Origin: Luteolibacter arcticus
Lineage (GTDB): Bacteria > Verrucomicrobiota > Verrucomicrobiia > Verrucomicrobiales > Akkermansiaceae
Assembly: GCF_025950235.1 (NCBI RefSeq)
Contig: NZ_JAPDDT010000001.1
Span: 124,001 to 188,000 of the forward strand
Length of the DNA stretch: 64,000 bases
Reading direction: 5' to 3'
In this document: positions 1-7,808 of the stretch, in pieces
Layout of the letters: each line of letters starts with the position of its first letter
Numbering within the stretch: position 1 is the first letter of the stretch
Translations under genes and position numbers: made by a program
Notes under the pieces: generated by a model
What the model saw: the letters and a program-made list of their open reading frames with translations, nothing else
Told to the model about the DNA's origin: nothing
Databases searched by the model: none

Positions 1-803
1 TAGAGCTGCAGCGCGAAGGCCACCGCGCCGACCCATGCCTCGACCATGGTCGGGTCGCGTCCGTCTTCCGCGGCCAGCCCGAAGATCGGCGTGGCGATGC
101 GGGCGAGATTGTCGGCGATGACCACCTTCTTGAAGAGGCCCATGAGGAACATCCCCAGCGCCACCGGGAAGTCGCGATGCCAGCCCTGACGCGTTTGGCG
201 GAACTGCGGCATCATCTCCCGGTGATGGATCAGCGGGCCCGCGATGAGGTGCGGGAAGAAGGTGACGAACAGCAGGTAGTCGGTGAAGTGGTATTCCTCC
301 GTCTCACCGCGATAGGCGTCCACCAGGTAAGCGATCTGGAGGAAGGTGAAGAAGGAGATGGCGAGCGGCAGGACGATATCGGGAACACTCGCCGGCCAGC
401 CGGTGGCCGAGTTCAGGATGCCACCGAGGAAGCCGGCATACTTGTAGTAGCCGAGTAGCGCGAGATTCGCGGCGACGCCGGCGATCAGCAGCAGCTTGGC
501 GTGGGGAGCGGGCGCATTCCTCTGGCCGGGCCCGGCTTGCGGAGATTCATCGCTGTCCTCCTTGGGACGCCGCGACAAGGTACGGCCCAGGTAGTAGTTC
601 GCCGTGCACGAGCCGAGGATTAGCAGGATATACTTCGGGCTCCACGGTTTCTCCGGATCGGGATTCCAGACGCCGTAGTACACCAGCGACACCAGGACCA
701 GCCAGCCGAGCACCACCCGGAAGGGCGCGCGCTTCAGCGCCTGCCAGCCGATCAGCGCGATCGGCAGGAAGACGAGGAGGAAGGTGTAGGAGTTGAAGAG
801 CAT
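1..803 (-). CDS. MBOAT-family O-acyltransferase (AlgI-like), C-terminus cut by window edge
   Basis: Leftward gene starting at ATG 801-803 and still open at base 1, so about 267 N-terminal residues are visible. The start MLFNSYTFLLVFLPIALIGW is the usual opening of AlgI/DltB-type membrane-bound O-acyltransferases, followed by several hydrophobic helices and an FFPHLIAGPLIHHREMMPQF stretch that matches the conserved central MBOAT region; the catalytic-His region would lie beyond the edge. The family moves acyl (usually acetyl) groups across the inner membrane onto exported polysaccharide. The SGNH gene immediately upstream on the same strand is a likely periplasmic transferase partner. The polymer being acetylated is not known from this sequence. 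Confidence 0.88.
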   Translation of the reverse strand, partial: MLFNSYTFLLVFLPIALIGWQALKRAPFRVVLGWLVLVSLVYYGVWNPDPEKPWSPKYILLILGSCTANYYLGRTLSRRPKEDSDESPQAGPGQRNAPAPHAKLLLIAGVAANLALLGYYKYAGFLGGILNSATGWPASVPDIVLPLAISFFTFLQIAYLVDAYRGETEEYHFTDYLLFVTFFPHLIAGPLIHHREMMPQFRQTRQGWHRDFPVALGMFLMGLFKKVVIADNLARIATPIFGLAAEDGRDPTMVEAWVGAVAFALQL

Positions 804-806
804 TAA

Positions 807-867
807 GGAGCGGCGACATTCCTGTCGCCGGACGACCGGTTGAGAAGCGACGACACTCTTGTCGTCG
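807..867. repeat. paired intergenic hairpins with GGAGC tag
   Basis: Two perfect inverted repeats lie between the SGNH and MBOAT genes. The first is GGAGC followed by GGCGACA-TTCC-TGTCGCC (807-829); the second is CGACGACA-CTCT-TGTCGTCG (848-867). Similar GGAGC/GCTCC-tagged hairpins recur elsewhere in the window. There is no T-rich tail, so an intrinsic terminator is not obvious. Confidence 0.7.
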
Positions 868-1038
868 GGCACGGGCTGGGGAAGGGACCGGAGAAGGCAA
901 ACCGTAGGCGCGTCGGCCTTCCGCGTAGGCGCGCTGGTGACAGCGCTGAACGGTCCGGTGAAGCGGGCAGCCCCGGTGCTTCCGCTTTGTTACCAATGCG
1001 CCTACCATGAAGCGGGAGATGTCTTCCTCGCGTTTTCA

Positions 1039-1896
1039 TTACAGCGCCAGCACCTCCGCCTTTTGCAGTTCCGCCAGCGCCAACGGCATCAGCCGCTGCG
1101 AGAGGTGGGTGCTATCATGGAAAAGTGCGATGTCCGCCTTCACCGAGGGATCGTGGTATTTCCCTGCAAGCGCGACCATCGGGATGCCCGCTTTCTCGCA
1201 ATGCTCCCGCAGCCGCGCGATGTAGGCATAGGTGATGTCCCTCCGCAGCTCCCATGAACCGATGAAGGGGAAGGTGGGGCTCGAGAGATTCTCGTCCTTC
1301 GGGATGATCTGCGGCGGCCCCCACACGATCGGCCGGAAACCTTTCGCCGCGATTGCCTGCGGCAGCTTCACGAACTTGGCTGCGGTCTTCTCGACCACCT
1401 CGTCGATCCGGCCGCCGGCGATCACCGCCTTGGCCATGTGGATGCGGCAGTCGATCTCGCCGAAGGACAGCAGCACCTTGCTCCCCGGCTTCACGTCTTT
1501 CTTCAAGACGATCTCGATCTTCTCCCGCGAGCGCGTCGAGGAACCCAGATCGCCGGCCTTCCAAGCGGTCGCCGGGCCGACGTGAAAAACGCGGAAGCAC
1601 GGCAGCACATTCAGCCCGCGATTGATCCAATGCGGCTTCCAAAACGCGCTCCGCCGGTAGCGGATGAAGCGCAGCCGCTCCGCCCCGGCGAAGAACATCG
1701 TATTGCTATCGCCGATGCAGGTCAGCGGCTCGATCGGGCCTTTCAAGTCCCGGCCGAGGTGTTTCTCTAACAAAGCACGGCGCCGCGCGTCGAAGGGCGT
1801 GGCCGTGGTGCGGGGCTTGCGCGTCAGCAGCGAGTCAAGGTCATCGGCCAGCGAAAGCACTTCCGCCAGCGTGTCAGCGGGGAGCTCGGGAATCAT
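1039..1896 (-). CDS. SGNH-type hydrolase/acyltransferase domain protein
   Basis: 285 residues. The chosen ATG (1894-1896) overlaps the stop of the upstream FkbM gene as ATGA, which decides the start over a longer in-frame extension. A GDSN box at residues 62-65 supplies the Ser-Asn of an SGNH fold, and HDSTHL near the C-terminus gives the D261-x-x-H264 pair. No signal peptide or membrane helix is obvious. SGNH proteins next to MBOAT genes commonly act in O-acetylation of cell-surface glycans, so a role with the AlgI-like gene 235 bp downstream is likely but inferred. It could instead be an esterase. Overall sequence similarity to named families is low by eye, so the call rests on the two motifs and the context. 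Confidence 0.65.
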   Translation of the reverse strand: MIPELPADTLAEVLSLADDLDSLLTRKPRTTATPFDARRRALLEKHLGRDLKGPIEPLTCIGDSNTMFFAGAERLRFIRYRRSAFWKPHWINRGLNVLPCFRVFHVGPATAWKAGDLGSSTRSREKIEIVLKKDVKPGSKVLLSFGEIDCRIHMAKAVIAGGRIDEVVEKTAAKFVKLPQAIAAKGFRPIVWGPPQIIPKDENLSSPTFPFIGSWELRRDITYAYIARLREHCEKAGIPMVALAGKYHDPSVKADIALFHDSTHLSQRLMPLALAELQKAEVLAL

Positions 1897-2834
1897 GCCG
1901 CCCCTGCGCTGGATTCCACGATCGACCACTGCGGCGCGAGCCAGTTGTCGGGCGACTGCTTGCCGACCAGCACCAGGTCCACGTGGACGCGGTTCGGGTC
2001 GCCATGCAGCTTCGGCAAGTCGGCGAAGCCGTCCACCCGCTTGAGCGTCTTCGACTTGATGTTCGCCAGGCGGTAGGTGTGGAAGCGCTGCTGCAGCCAG
2101 CCGAGATACTCCATCGGCGATTGGCCGGCCCAAGTGATGTATTGGGCATCGAACTCGATGAAGCCGACCGAGCGGCTCACCGAGGCCAGCGTCTCCACGA
2201 AGCCGCGCAGTGCCTTGCTCTCGTAGCCCTCGATGTCCATCTTGAAGAGCAGCGTCTTCCCCCGGGCCACCGAAAGCGGCACCACGGAGTCGATGGTCTT
2301 GGCGGGCAGCTTGAATTCCAGCGTCTGTGGCCGGTCATTCATCTCCCGGACGGCGGAGGAGCTGCCGCTCCAGTCCGGATTCACGAAAAACGGGATGTCC
2401 TCCGCCGGGGCGTCGGAGACCAGGCAATTGGTGATCGTCATGCGCGTCCCGGCCGGGTGGCCCTCGCGGCTTTTCTCCAGGTGCGGGATCAGCCGCGGAT
2501 TCGCCTCGAAGCCGAAAAGCGTCGCATTCGTCTCGTAATCGGTGCCGAACATGCATTCGCCGTAGTTCAGCCCCACGTCCACGATCAGGTCGGGATTGAG
2601 GTGGGTATTGAAATCGCGCCAGAAAATCAGGTTGTCGGAAACTTTTCCGCGGAGGGGCTCCTCGATCACCTTTTTTTGGGCGCAGGGGTCGCCCGGATCG
2701 ATGTAGATCCAGTGTTCGCTGCCGTGCAGCTTGGCCCGTTCCGGACGGAGGGTGCCGTAGCGGAGCAGGGTGAGGGGCTTGAGGTAGGCGCGTTTGACGG
2801 CTTTCTCCAAACGCTTGTAGGGGCTGACTTTCAT
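1893..2834 (-). CDS. FkbM-family SAM-dependent methyltransferase
   Basis: 313 residues, starting at ATG 2832-2834 (MKVSPYKRLEKAVKRAYLKP); an upstream in-frame extension is proline-rich and unlikely to be translated. A class I methyltransferase glycine motif is visible as LIVDVGLNYGE, followed by the acidic FGFEANP and the KMDIEGYESKAL block, which is the hallmark of the FkbM family. FkbM enzymes usually O-methylate sugars or polyketides. Its ATGA overlap with the SGNH gene and proximity to the MBOAT gene suggest that one surface glycan is both methylated and acylated. The substrate is unknown. Confidence 0.85.
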   Translation of the reverse strand: MKVSPYKRLEKAVKRAYLKPLTLLRYGTLRPERAKLHGSEHWIYIDPGDPCAQKKVIEEPLRGKVSDNLIFWRDFNTHLNPDLIVDVGLNYGECMFGTDYETNATLFGFEANPRLIPHLEKSREGHPAGTRMTITNCLVSDAPAEDIPFFVNPDWSGSSSAVREMNDRPQTLEFKLPAKTIDSVVPLSVARGKTLLFKMDIEGYESKALRGFVETLASVSRSVGFIEFDAQYITWAGQSPMEYLGWLQQRFHTYRLANIKSKTLKRVDGFADLPKLHGDPNRVHVDLVLVGKQSPDNWLAPQWSIVESSAGAA

Positions 2835-3015
2835 GAAGCGGCGCGCCGGGAGTGTGGGCGGCGGCGGGGTGGGGGGCAAGCACGGGGAAAGAATGCCTTG
2901 GAGCGGGCGGAAGCCCCGGGGGATCAAATCCCCATCCCCCCATCTTTGGTGGGCCAGCGGGCCTATCGAGCCCGGCCGGATCGCAGCCGGTCGGAAAATG
3001 AGTGCCATCAGGCGA

Positions 3016-3621
3016 TCAGATCACCCCTACGTCCGTGGTGCCGTCGTGAAAGACCCTCACGGTCTTCCCATTCCCGTCAAAAACGACAACCCGCTTCTTG
3101 CTGAACCACATCGACTGCTGGCTCCACTCCAAGTTCATTGTGACCACGGTGACATTCCTGAACTTCTGCCCCTCCAGCTCGATTTGCTCATGGCGGGCGG
3201 CCGTGGCAGTGTAGTTCAGTTTCGAGTGCTTCGAACCGATGATGGGCTTTCCCTCTGCCACGCTTTTCACGAAGGCATTGCTGCGCTCGGTAAGGTGCGT
3301 GAGGCATCCGCTGGTGAGGGCATAGGGAATGAGGGTGCTGTCGAATGAACTATACCACCAGAGATCCTTCGGCTGAAGGCGTTGCATTGCCTCGTTTCCC
3401 CGATCTTCCAACACGCTGACCACTTCTGCCCGTGGTGGAGCCAAGGACTCTGCCGCGAGGATGAGCTTTCCCAGCTCATCGTTGGCGAACGTGCGCTTGA
3501 TGCTGATCGTGTGCGTTCCTTCGGTGCTTGATTGGTCGGGCGGGAGGAAAGCGGGTGGCTCAGACCGAGAATTGGTCACCATCAGCAGGAGGATCGCAAG
3601 CAGGCAGCGAGGGAGATTCAT
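3016..3621 (-). CDS. secreted protein of unknown function
   Basis: 201 residues. The start at 3621 (MNLPRCLLAILLLMVTNSRS) gives a convincing signal peptide; the longer frame upstream is Pro/Ser-rich and has none. The mature part contains no motif I recognise. A patch near residues 115-145 (TSGCLTHLTERSNAFVKSV) and a C-terminal FDGNGKTVRVFHDGTTDVGV look like a small globular secreted domain. It lies 181 bp upstream of the FkbM gene on the same strand but is probably a separate transcription unit. No function is proposed. Confidence 0.6.
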   Translation of the reverse strand: MNLPRCLLAILLLMVTNSRSEPPAFLPPDQSSTEGTHTISIKRTFANDELGKLILAAESLAPPRAEVVSVLEDRGNEAMQRLQPKDLWWYSSFDSTLIPYALTSGCLTHLTERSNAFVKSVAEGKPIIGSKHSKLNYTATAARHEQIELEGQKFRNVTVVTMNLEWSQQSMWFSKKRVVVFDGNGKTVRVFHDGTTDVGVI

Positions 3622-3866
3622 GGGTGGAGATGGCGAAGGGGGATTCGGGTGGCGGAGCGCTTGTAGATTCAACGATCCAGATCGGGTTGCCATTAGGGAA
3701 ACTTCCTCCCGGTCTGTGATCGCTTTCTCCGCAGCGCAGGCGCCGCTCGGCTAGCCAGCCTTCGTCGGGCCGGCGGTCAGGGCTGCGCAAGGATCGCATG
3801 ATGTCAGCCCGTGCCGGTGGTTTAAGCACGCAGGACGGATATGGTAATTTCTTGGATGCCACGTGA

Positions 3867-3965
3867 TCCCTACCTCACTGGCTCCTCATTCTGCTTTTCC
3901 TAATCTTGTGGTCCGCTTGGCTCGTCAGGCACTGGAAGCGGGAACAAAAGAAACTAACAGCATGA
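3867..3965 (+). pseudogene. C-terminal remnant of a small two-helix membrane protein (array copy 1)
   Basis: After an in-frame TGA at 3864 the frame reads a single hydrophobic helix (HWLLILLFLILWSAWLV) followed by a basic tail (RHWKREQKKLTA) and a stop at 3963-3965. The tail DNA contains a 24-bp stretch identical to the end of the intact copy at 6620-7009. The stop overlaps the next copy's start as ATGA, the same junction seen between intact members. It is therefore the surviving 3' end of an upstream paralogue whose front has been lost. Confidence 0.7.
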
Positions 3966-4348
3966 CTTCGCGCCCGCTCTACCGCCGCGTTTCATTCTGG
4001 CTCGGGCTGTTCGTCGCGTGCTTTCTGGCGTGGGCTTGGTGGGACAGCTACCGGAATGGAACAAGCTTGGCATGTTCGTGGAAAACGGGATCGCTCTGGG
4101 TCGTTCAGGCGGATGGATCATTCTACATTGCCTCAGGTGAAATCCGTTCGCCGGGGTGGTGGTTTTCGCGCTACGAGTTCGACGTGCGGTGGATGCTGGT
4201 GGACTGGTAGGAGGCGGGGCTCCGCTACTTTAGGGTTTCCGACTCCCTCTTATTCTTTTCCTTCCTAGGACTCTGGGGCTGCTGGATGGCGTGGCGCTGG
4301 CGGCGAGAGCGGCGGCTTTCCAAGCTCGACACGGCGCCCGCCCCGTAG
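3962..4348 (+). pseudogene. small two-helix membrane protein interrupted by in-frame TAG (array copy 2)
   Basis: ATG 3962 opens a frame with the family N-terminus (basic start, then SFWLGLFVACFLAWAWW as helix 1) and a middle domain of about 55 residues. TAG at 4208-4210 stops it after VDW. Without changing frame the sequence then reads EAGLRYFRVSDSLLFFSFLG, a second helix, and a basic tail RWRRERRLSKLDTAPAP to a stop at 4346-4348. Paralogues in the window have the same helix-loop-helix-basic-tail plan, so the TAG most simply is a nonsense mutation in a 128-codon gene. Readthrough cannot be excluded. The truncated 82-residue product may still be made. Confidence 0.7.
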
Positions 4349-4391
4349 GGCCTGCGAACGAAGCGCGGGCCGTGGCAAGCGTTTGGTCTCG

Positions 4392-4424
4392 CCTTGCCGA
4401 GGGATCGCGGCTCCCTTGGCAAGG
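4392..4424. other. long perfect hairpin upstream of the TPR-like gene
   Basis: CCTTGCCGAGGGA and TCCCTTGGCAAGG form a 13-bp stem (one G-T wobble) around the loop TCGCGGC. It lies 44 bp after the array copy's final stop and 39 bp before the next start codon. There is no T-run, so it could be a 5' leader structure or a Rho-assisted stop. Confidence 0.5.
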
Positions 4425-4463
4425 GCTGGATCACTGCACGTGAAAGCCCGCACCCCCACGCAC

Positions 4464-5102
4464 ATGGCTGACGACTGGTATCGCCGGAAGACTTGGACGC
4501 CGATCGACCGCGAGGAGTTCTTCGAGCGGCTTCGACGCAGCCGTGGTGCCTTCAACAAGGCACAGTATGCACGCATCCAAGCCTACGAACTACTCACCAC
4601 CGGGACCCGCGAGGCCTACTCCGCCGCGCTCGAGTTGCTTGACATGATCTTGGCCGAGTGGCGGGAAGACGCACAACTTGCCCCGGTGTATCATCACCGC
4701 GCCGACTGCTATCTCGGTCTGGGAGACACGGAGCGTGCCATGGATGCCTACCGCCAGGTCTTCCAGGCGCAGAGGGTCTTCAAGGGGCATCAGACGGATG
4801 CTCACATCGATTTCGGTTGGCTCATCGCGACGACACCATTGCCGGAGCTTTACGACGAAGCGCTGGCAGTGCTTGGCGAGTTCGCGCACGGGATGTTCCC
4901 CGTCCAGCGCTATCGGGTGAATGCGATTCACGCGCTCATCCTCGACGCTCGCGGCCAGCGAGAGCAGGCGCGTAGCCACGCACGAGCTGCGCTCGATGAA
5001 GCTGCGGCCCGGCAATCGGGCTTCCGCTACCATGCCACCCTTGGCCTGGTAGAGTCGCCCGGCGAGAGCGTGTATCAGAGATTGCAGGCACTCGCGGTCT
5101 AA
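4464..5102 (+). CDS. helical TPR-like protein of unknown function
   Basis: 212 residues, starting at MADDWYRRKTWTPIDREEFF; the upstream in-frame extension overlaps the hairpin and was not used. The protein is wholly helical by eye. The segment YHHRADCYLGLGDTERAMDAY fits a tetratricopeptide repeat, with weaker helical pairs before and after (YSAALELLDMILAEW; IHALILDARGQREQARSHAR). There is no signal peptide, so it is probably cytoplasmic. It sits inside the broken membrane-protein array and so probably arrived, or was left, by rearrangement. TPR-type proteins mediate protein contacts; the partner is not identifiable. A hairpin with a T-rich tail follows the gene. Confidence 0.6.
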   Translation: MADDWYRRKTWTPIDREEFFERLRRSRGAFNKAQYARIQAYELLTTGTREAYSAALELLDMILAEWREDAQLAPVYHHRADCYLGLGDTERAMDAYRQVFQAQRVFKGHQTDAHIDFGWLIATTPLPELYDEALAVLGEFAHGMFPVQRYRVNAIHALILDARGQREQARSHARAALDEAAARQSGFRYHATLGLVESPGESVYQRLQALAV

Positions 5103-5180
5103 CTGAGTCCTCACCTGCATCCCCGGGTTGGACGACCACCGTTCTCCCGAATGCTTTAAAGCCAGAAGGTATTTTCCCTG

Positions 5181-5210
5181 AGGCCCCACACTTCGGGCCT
5201 GCTTCTTTTC
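5181..5210 (+). terminator. probable intrinsic terminator after TPR-like gene
   Basis: AGGCCC - CACACTTC - GGGCCT hairpin followed by GCTTCTTTTC, about 80 bp past the stop codon. The stem is short (6 bp) but GC-rich and the T-rich tail is on the correct side. Confidence 0.5.
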
Positions 5211-5305
5211 GCTAAAAGAGGCCTAAGGGAACGGCCCGTCGCGCGTTCTAGGAGAGCTATCTCCCTATCCAGCCTCTGAAAATCGCATCCCCGACAGCAC
5301 GCACC

Positions 5306-6163
5306 ATGCTCCCTCAGCACGCACCGGCGCTCCTCTACTCTGGCGATGGCGTGGCATTGTGGGGAGTGCATGCCGAGAGAGCCCAAGCGGTGAACTGGAG
5401 CGAGCTGCTCAAGCCGGAGATGGTGCACTTGGTCCTAAACCTCGAAGGGAGCCTGTCAGTTCCCGGTCGACGGGAGCGGCTGGAACTTGGCCCCGGCACG
5501 GCGGCCATCTTGAGAACACCTGCGGCGGATGCGGTGCACGCCAACGGCTCGGAGGGCGATGAGGTGCAACGTTTCGTGGTGATGTCCGCGACGTCCGATT
5601 GGCTGGCGGCAACCTTCTGCGAATCGCTCGAAGGGCTGCACCCCCTTCTTCGCGGGATGAGTGGCCCGGAGGATGCCGGGCAGTTGTGTCCCATCAATCT
5701 GACCGAGCGGATGCTCTGCGAATCCCTTCTCAGCCCGCCGGTTCCCCGGGCGCTTCAGCCGACGTGGTTCAATGGCAAGATCGTCGAGTGCTTCAGTCTC
5801 TTCGGAGGGATCGACGCTGCCACCGGACCTGACCGTGACCCGCTGCGGGAGCGTATCGATGCGGCCGTGATGTGGCTGCGGGAACATTTCCGCGACGAGC
5901 TGAACCTGGGGGCTTTGGCCGAGCATGTGGGTTCCGACCCGAGCTACCTGAGCCGGCTCTTCAAGCAGCACACGGGAAATACCATCTCGCAGACCCTACG
6001 TCAGATCCGTGTCGACATCGCGGCGGGTCTGTTGCGGGAGGGGAATCGCAATGTGAGCCAAGCTGCCTTTGAAGTGGGCTACAGCAGCCTCAGCCACTTC
6101 ACCAAGGCCTTCGTTGCAGAGAAGGGCATGCGCCCGTCCGATTGGCGGGCCGGGTCTCTGTAG
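5306..6163 (+). CDS. AraC-family transcriptional regulator with cupin-like sensor domain
   Basis: 285 residues. Residues about 1-150 form a beta-rich cupin-like sensor (LNLEGSLSVPGRRERLELGP). The C-terminal 100 residues carry the two helix-turn-helix motifs of the AraC/XylS family: LNLGALAEHVGSDPSYLSRL and the signature VSQAAFEVGYSSLSHFTKAF. It is a cytoplasmic DNA-binding regulator, probably responding to a small carbon compound; ligand and targets are unknown. It sits immediately before a remnant of the small membrane-protein array (its stop is at 6161-6163 and the remnant frame starts at 6166), suggesting that the TPR-AraC block replaced array DNA. Confidence 0.88.
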   Translation: MLPQHAPALLYSGDGVALWGVHAERAQAVNWSELLKPEMVHLVLNLEGSLSVPGRRERLELGPGTAAILRTPAADAVHANGSEGDEVQRFVVMSATSDWLAATFCESLEGLHPLLRGMSGPEDAGQLCPINLTERMLCESLLSPPVPRALQPTWFNGKIVECFSLFGGIDAATGPDRDPLRERIDAAVMWLREHFRDELNLGALAEHVGSDPSYLSRLFKQHTGNTISQTLRQIRVDIAAGLLREGNRNVSQAAFEVGYSSLSHFTKAFVAEKGMRPSDWRAGSL

Positions 6164-6165
6164 AG

Positions 6166-6243
6166 GGTGGAGTGGCCTTGCTCATCTCGTGGCTTGGGTT
6201 CCTTTTCTGGCATGTTAGGAGGCAAGGGAAGCCAAACCCATGA
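6166..6243 (+). pseudogene. C-terminal remnant of a small two-helix membrane protein (array copy 3)
   Basis: Directly after the AraC stop the frame reads GGVALLISWLGFLFWHVRRQ and then GKPNP, with stop TGA 6241-6243 overlapping the next gene's ATG as ATGA. This parallels the tail of the intact copy that follows (LVPWLAFLFRRVRRQRKPFA), both in protein and in DNA. Only about 25 codons survive, so the rest of the gene has been removed at the AraC boundary. Confidence 0.65.
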
Positions 6244-6623
6244 AGCCGCGCGCGCTCATCAAGTGGAAATCCTTTTGGCTCGGGATTCTGGTCCTCGGGT
6301 TCCTGGGGTGGGCGTGGAATTTGTCGGTCGCACCCCATCCAAGTCTTTTGACGTTCAAGCAGAACGCCTCGACACCATGCCGCAGCGTTGGACAGCGTTC
6401 CGGGTGCGTATTTGTAGAGTTCGCGTGGTATGACCCATTCATGCCTTCGGGGTGGACCCTTCACCGCGTGCACGGGAACGAGGAGGAAGCATTCCCCGCC
6501 TATGTTCACCTGCAGGGAAGTCAGGTTTCTGTTGCCCACTGGTTCCTCATCCTCCTCTTCCTCGTTCCGTGGCTCGCGTTCCTTTTCCGGCGTGTTAGAA
6601 GGCAGCGGAAACCTTTCGCATGA
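6240..6623 (+). CDS. small two-helix membrane protein (array copy 4, intact)
   Basis: 127 residues. Layout: a basic N-terminus (MKPRALIKWK), helix 1 (SFWLGILVLGFLGWAW), a roughly 70-residue polar middle, helix 2 (VAHWFLILLFLVPWLAFLF) and a strongly basic tail (RRVRRQRKPFA). By the positive-inside rule both ends should be cytoplasmic with the middle outside. It is one of two intact members of a paralogous array between 3.87 and 9.43 kb. It is coupled by ATGA overlaps to both the upstream remnant and the downstream copy, implying one polycistronic transcript. I do not recognise a named domain and propose no function. Confidence 0.7.
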   Translation: MKPRALIKWKSFWLGILVLGFLGWAWNLSVAPHPSLLTFKQNASTPCRSVGQRSGCVFVEFAWYDPFMPSGWTLHRVHGNEEEAFPAYVHLQGSQVSVAHWFLILLFLVPWLAFLFRRVRRQRKPFA

Positions 6624-7009
6624 AGCCGCGCCCGTTCTACCGCTGGAAGAACTTTTGGCTCGGGCTGTGTGTTTTGGTGTTCTTGGGGTGGGCTTCTTTT
6701 GAATCGCGCGGCACGACAACAAGGGTAGTCTTCCAAAAGGCTACATCCGGCTTCTACGAGCTTGCCCGAGAGGATTGCGCTACTTTCCTGGTGAATGGCC
6801 GTTGGGGGCATAGAATCACGCCCATGCCTCCGCTGATATTTGGTTATAAGGTATGGGCTGGACCTTGGGCCACTGGCTATGAAGATACGCTCCTGCCGGA
6901 TTGGCCGCGCGTGAAGCTCCCCGATAGCTGGATTATTTCAGGCTTCGTCTTCCTATGGTCCACCTGGCTTTTCTACCACTGGAAGCGGGAACAAAAGAAA
7001 TGCCCATGA
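6620..7009 (+). CDS. small two-helix membrane protein (array copy 5, intact)
   Basis: 129 residues. Same plan as its neighbour: MKPRPFYRWK, helix 1 (NFWLGLCVLVFLGWASF), an external middle of about 70 residues unrelated in detail to that of copy 4, helix 2 (WIISGFVFLWSTWLFYHW) and the basic tail KREQKKCP. The tail DNA shares 24 identical bases with the remnant at 3930-3953. ATGA overlaps occur at both ends. Conserved ends with divergent middles suggest selection on membrane topology with a variable external domain. Function is unknown. Confidence 0.7.
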   Translation: MKPRPFYRWKNFWLGLCVLVFLGWASFESRGTTTRVVFQKATSGFYELAREDCATFLVNGRWGHRITPMPPLIFGYKVWAGPWATGYEDTLLPDWPRVKLPDSWIISGFVFLWSTWLFYHWKREQKKCP

Positions 7010-7131
7010 CGCCCGGCCCCGGCATCTGGCACCGCACGCGCCGCCGCCCGTCGTTTTGGCTCGGGCTTTTCGTCGCCTGTTTCTTGGCGTGGCGGGCGCG
7101 GGGGGAGAGGAAGCACCTTCCGCGGAACTAA
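7006..7131 (+). pseudogene. N-terminal remnant of a small membrane protein (array copy 6)
   Basis: The ATG overlaps the preceding stop as ATGA. It encodes about 41 residues: a basic start, helix 1 (SFWLGLFVACFLAW) nearly identical to copy 2, then RARGERKHLPRN and a stop. The middle domain and second helix are missing. The frame ends inside the last codons of the convergent SRAP gene, so the SRAP gene appears to have replaced the rest. Confidence 0.65.
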
Positions 7132-7787
7132 AATAGCTCTCCCTGTTCCGGCCTTTTGCCGCCTCGTGGATTCGGCACGTTGCTTTCCACTTGGAACATG
7201 CCGTCTGGCCGGTGGAAGTCTGCGAGCGCCATGCCGTCTAACCAAGGGTCGATCTCGTGGTCCAGTAGCGCGACCAAACAGCGATCATGCCCCGTTGCGG
7301 CTACCTCGCGGTTGGGCTCGGTGGTGAGCATGGTGTGGCAGAGACCGAATTCCGGGGATTCCTCCCAAAGTCCCGCGACAAAGAAGCAATCGCCGCCCAT
7401 GTGGAAGCGGTGGGCGACCTTGGCTCCCGTGGGGCCGGTCCATTCGTAAAACTCGGTGACAGGCACGATGCAGCGGCGGTGCTGGTAAGCGTCCTTCCAC
7501 ATGTAGGAGCCCATTTTCTCGGACTGGGCATTCACGACGGGCTTCGCTGCCGTGAGGCCCGTGCCATCGGGTCCCGGCTTGCCGTCCTTCCGCTTGAACC
7601 GGCGGCGGAATCCCCACGTCATTACCACGACCTCACGCTCTCCCGTGATCACTGCCAGGGGCATGGAGGGCTCGATGCCTTGATCGCTGAATTCCTCAAA
7701 GTCGGCGTTCAGCTTGTTCCACAATGCCGGGTCGATCTTCCCGTGCCGTGCGGCCTTCTTTAGCTGGACCTTGTGGTAGGTGCACAC
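7128..7787 (-). CDS. SRAP-domain protein (YedK/HMCES-type abasic-site DNA-protein crosslinker)
   Basis: 219 residues, usual length for the family. Catalytic Cys2 follows the initiator Met (MCTYHKVQL). The active-site Asn is in VVNAQSEKM, the Glu in VTEFYEWTGP and the His in TGHDRCLVAL. SRAP proteins form a thiazolidine crosslink with abasic sites in single-stranded DNA, shielding them during replication; the old annotation is SOS response-associated peptidase. It lies on the strand opposite the membrane-protein array and separates a head fragment from another head fragment, so it was probably inserted there. No LexA box was identified by eye upstream. Confidence 0.92.
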   Translation of the reverse strand: MCTYHKVQLKKAARHGKIDPALWNKLNADFEEFSDQGIEPSMPLAVITGEREVVVMTWGFRRRFKRKDGKPGPDGTGLTAAKPVVNAQSEKMGSYMWKDAYQHRRCIVPVTEFYEWTGPTGAKVAHRFHMGGDCFFVAGLWEESPEFGLCHTMLTTEPNREVAATGHDRCLVALLDHEIDPWLDGMALADFHRPDGMFQVESNVPNPRGGKRPEQGELF

Positions 7788-7808
7788 GCTAGGAAGGTAG
7801 CAGCCGGG

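Noticed and set aside
3560..3862. 100-codon leftward frame between the secreted protein and the array
   Set aside because: It overlaps the start region of the better-supported secreted protein and has no signal, domain or coding-like composition.
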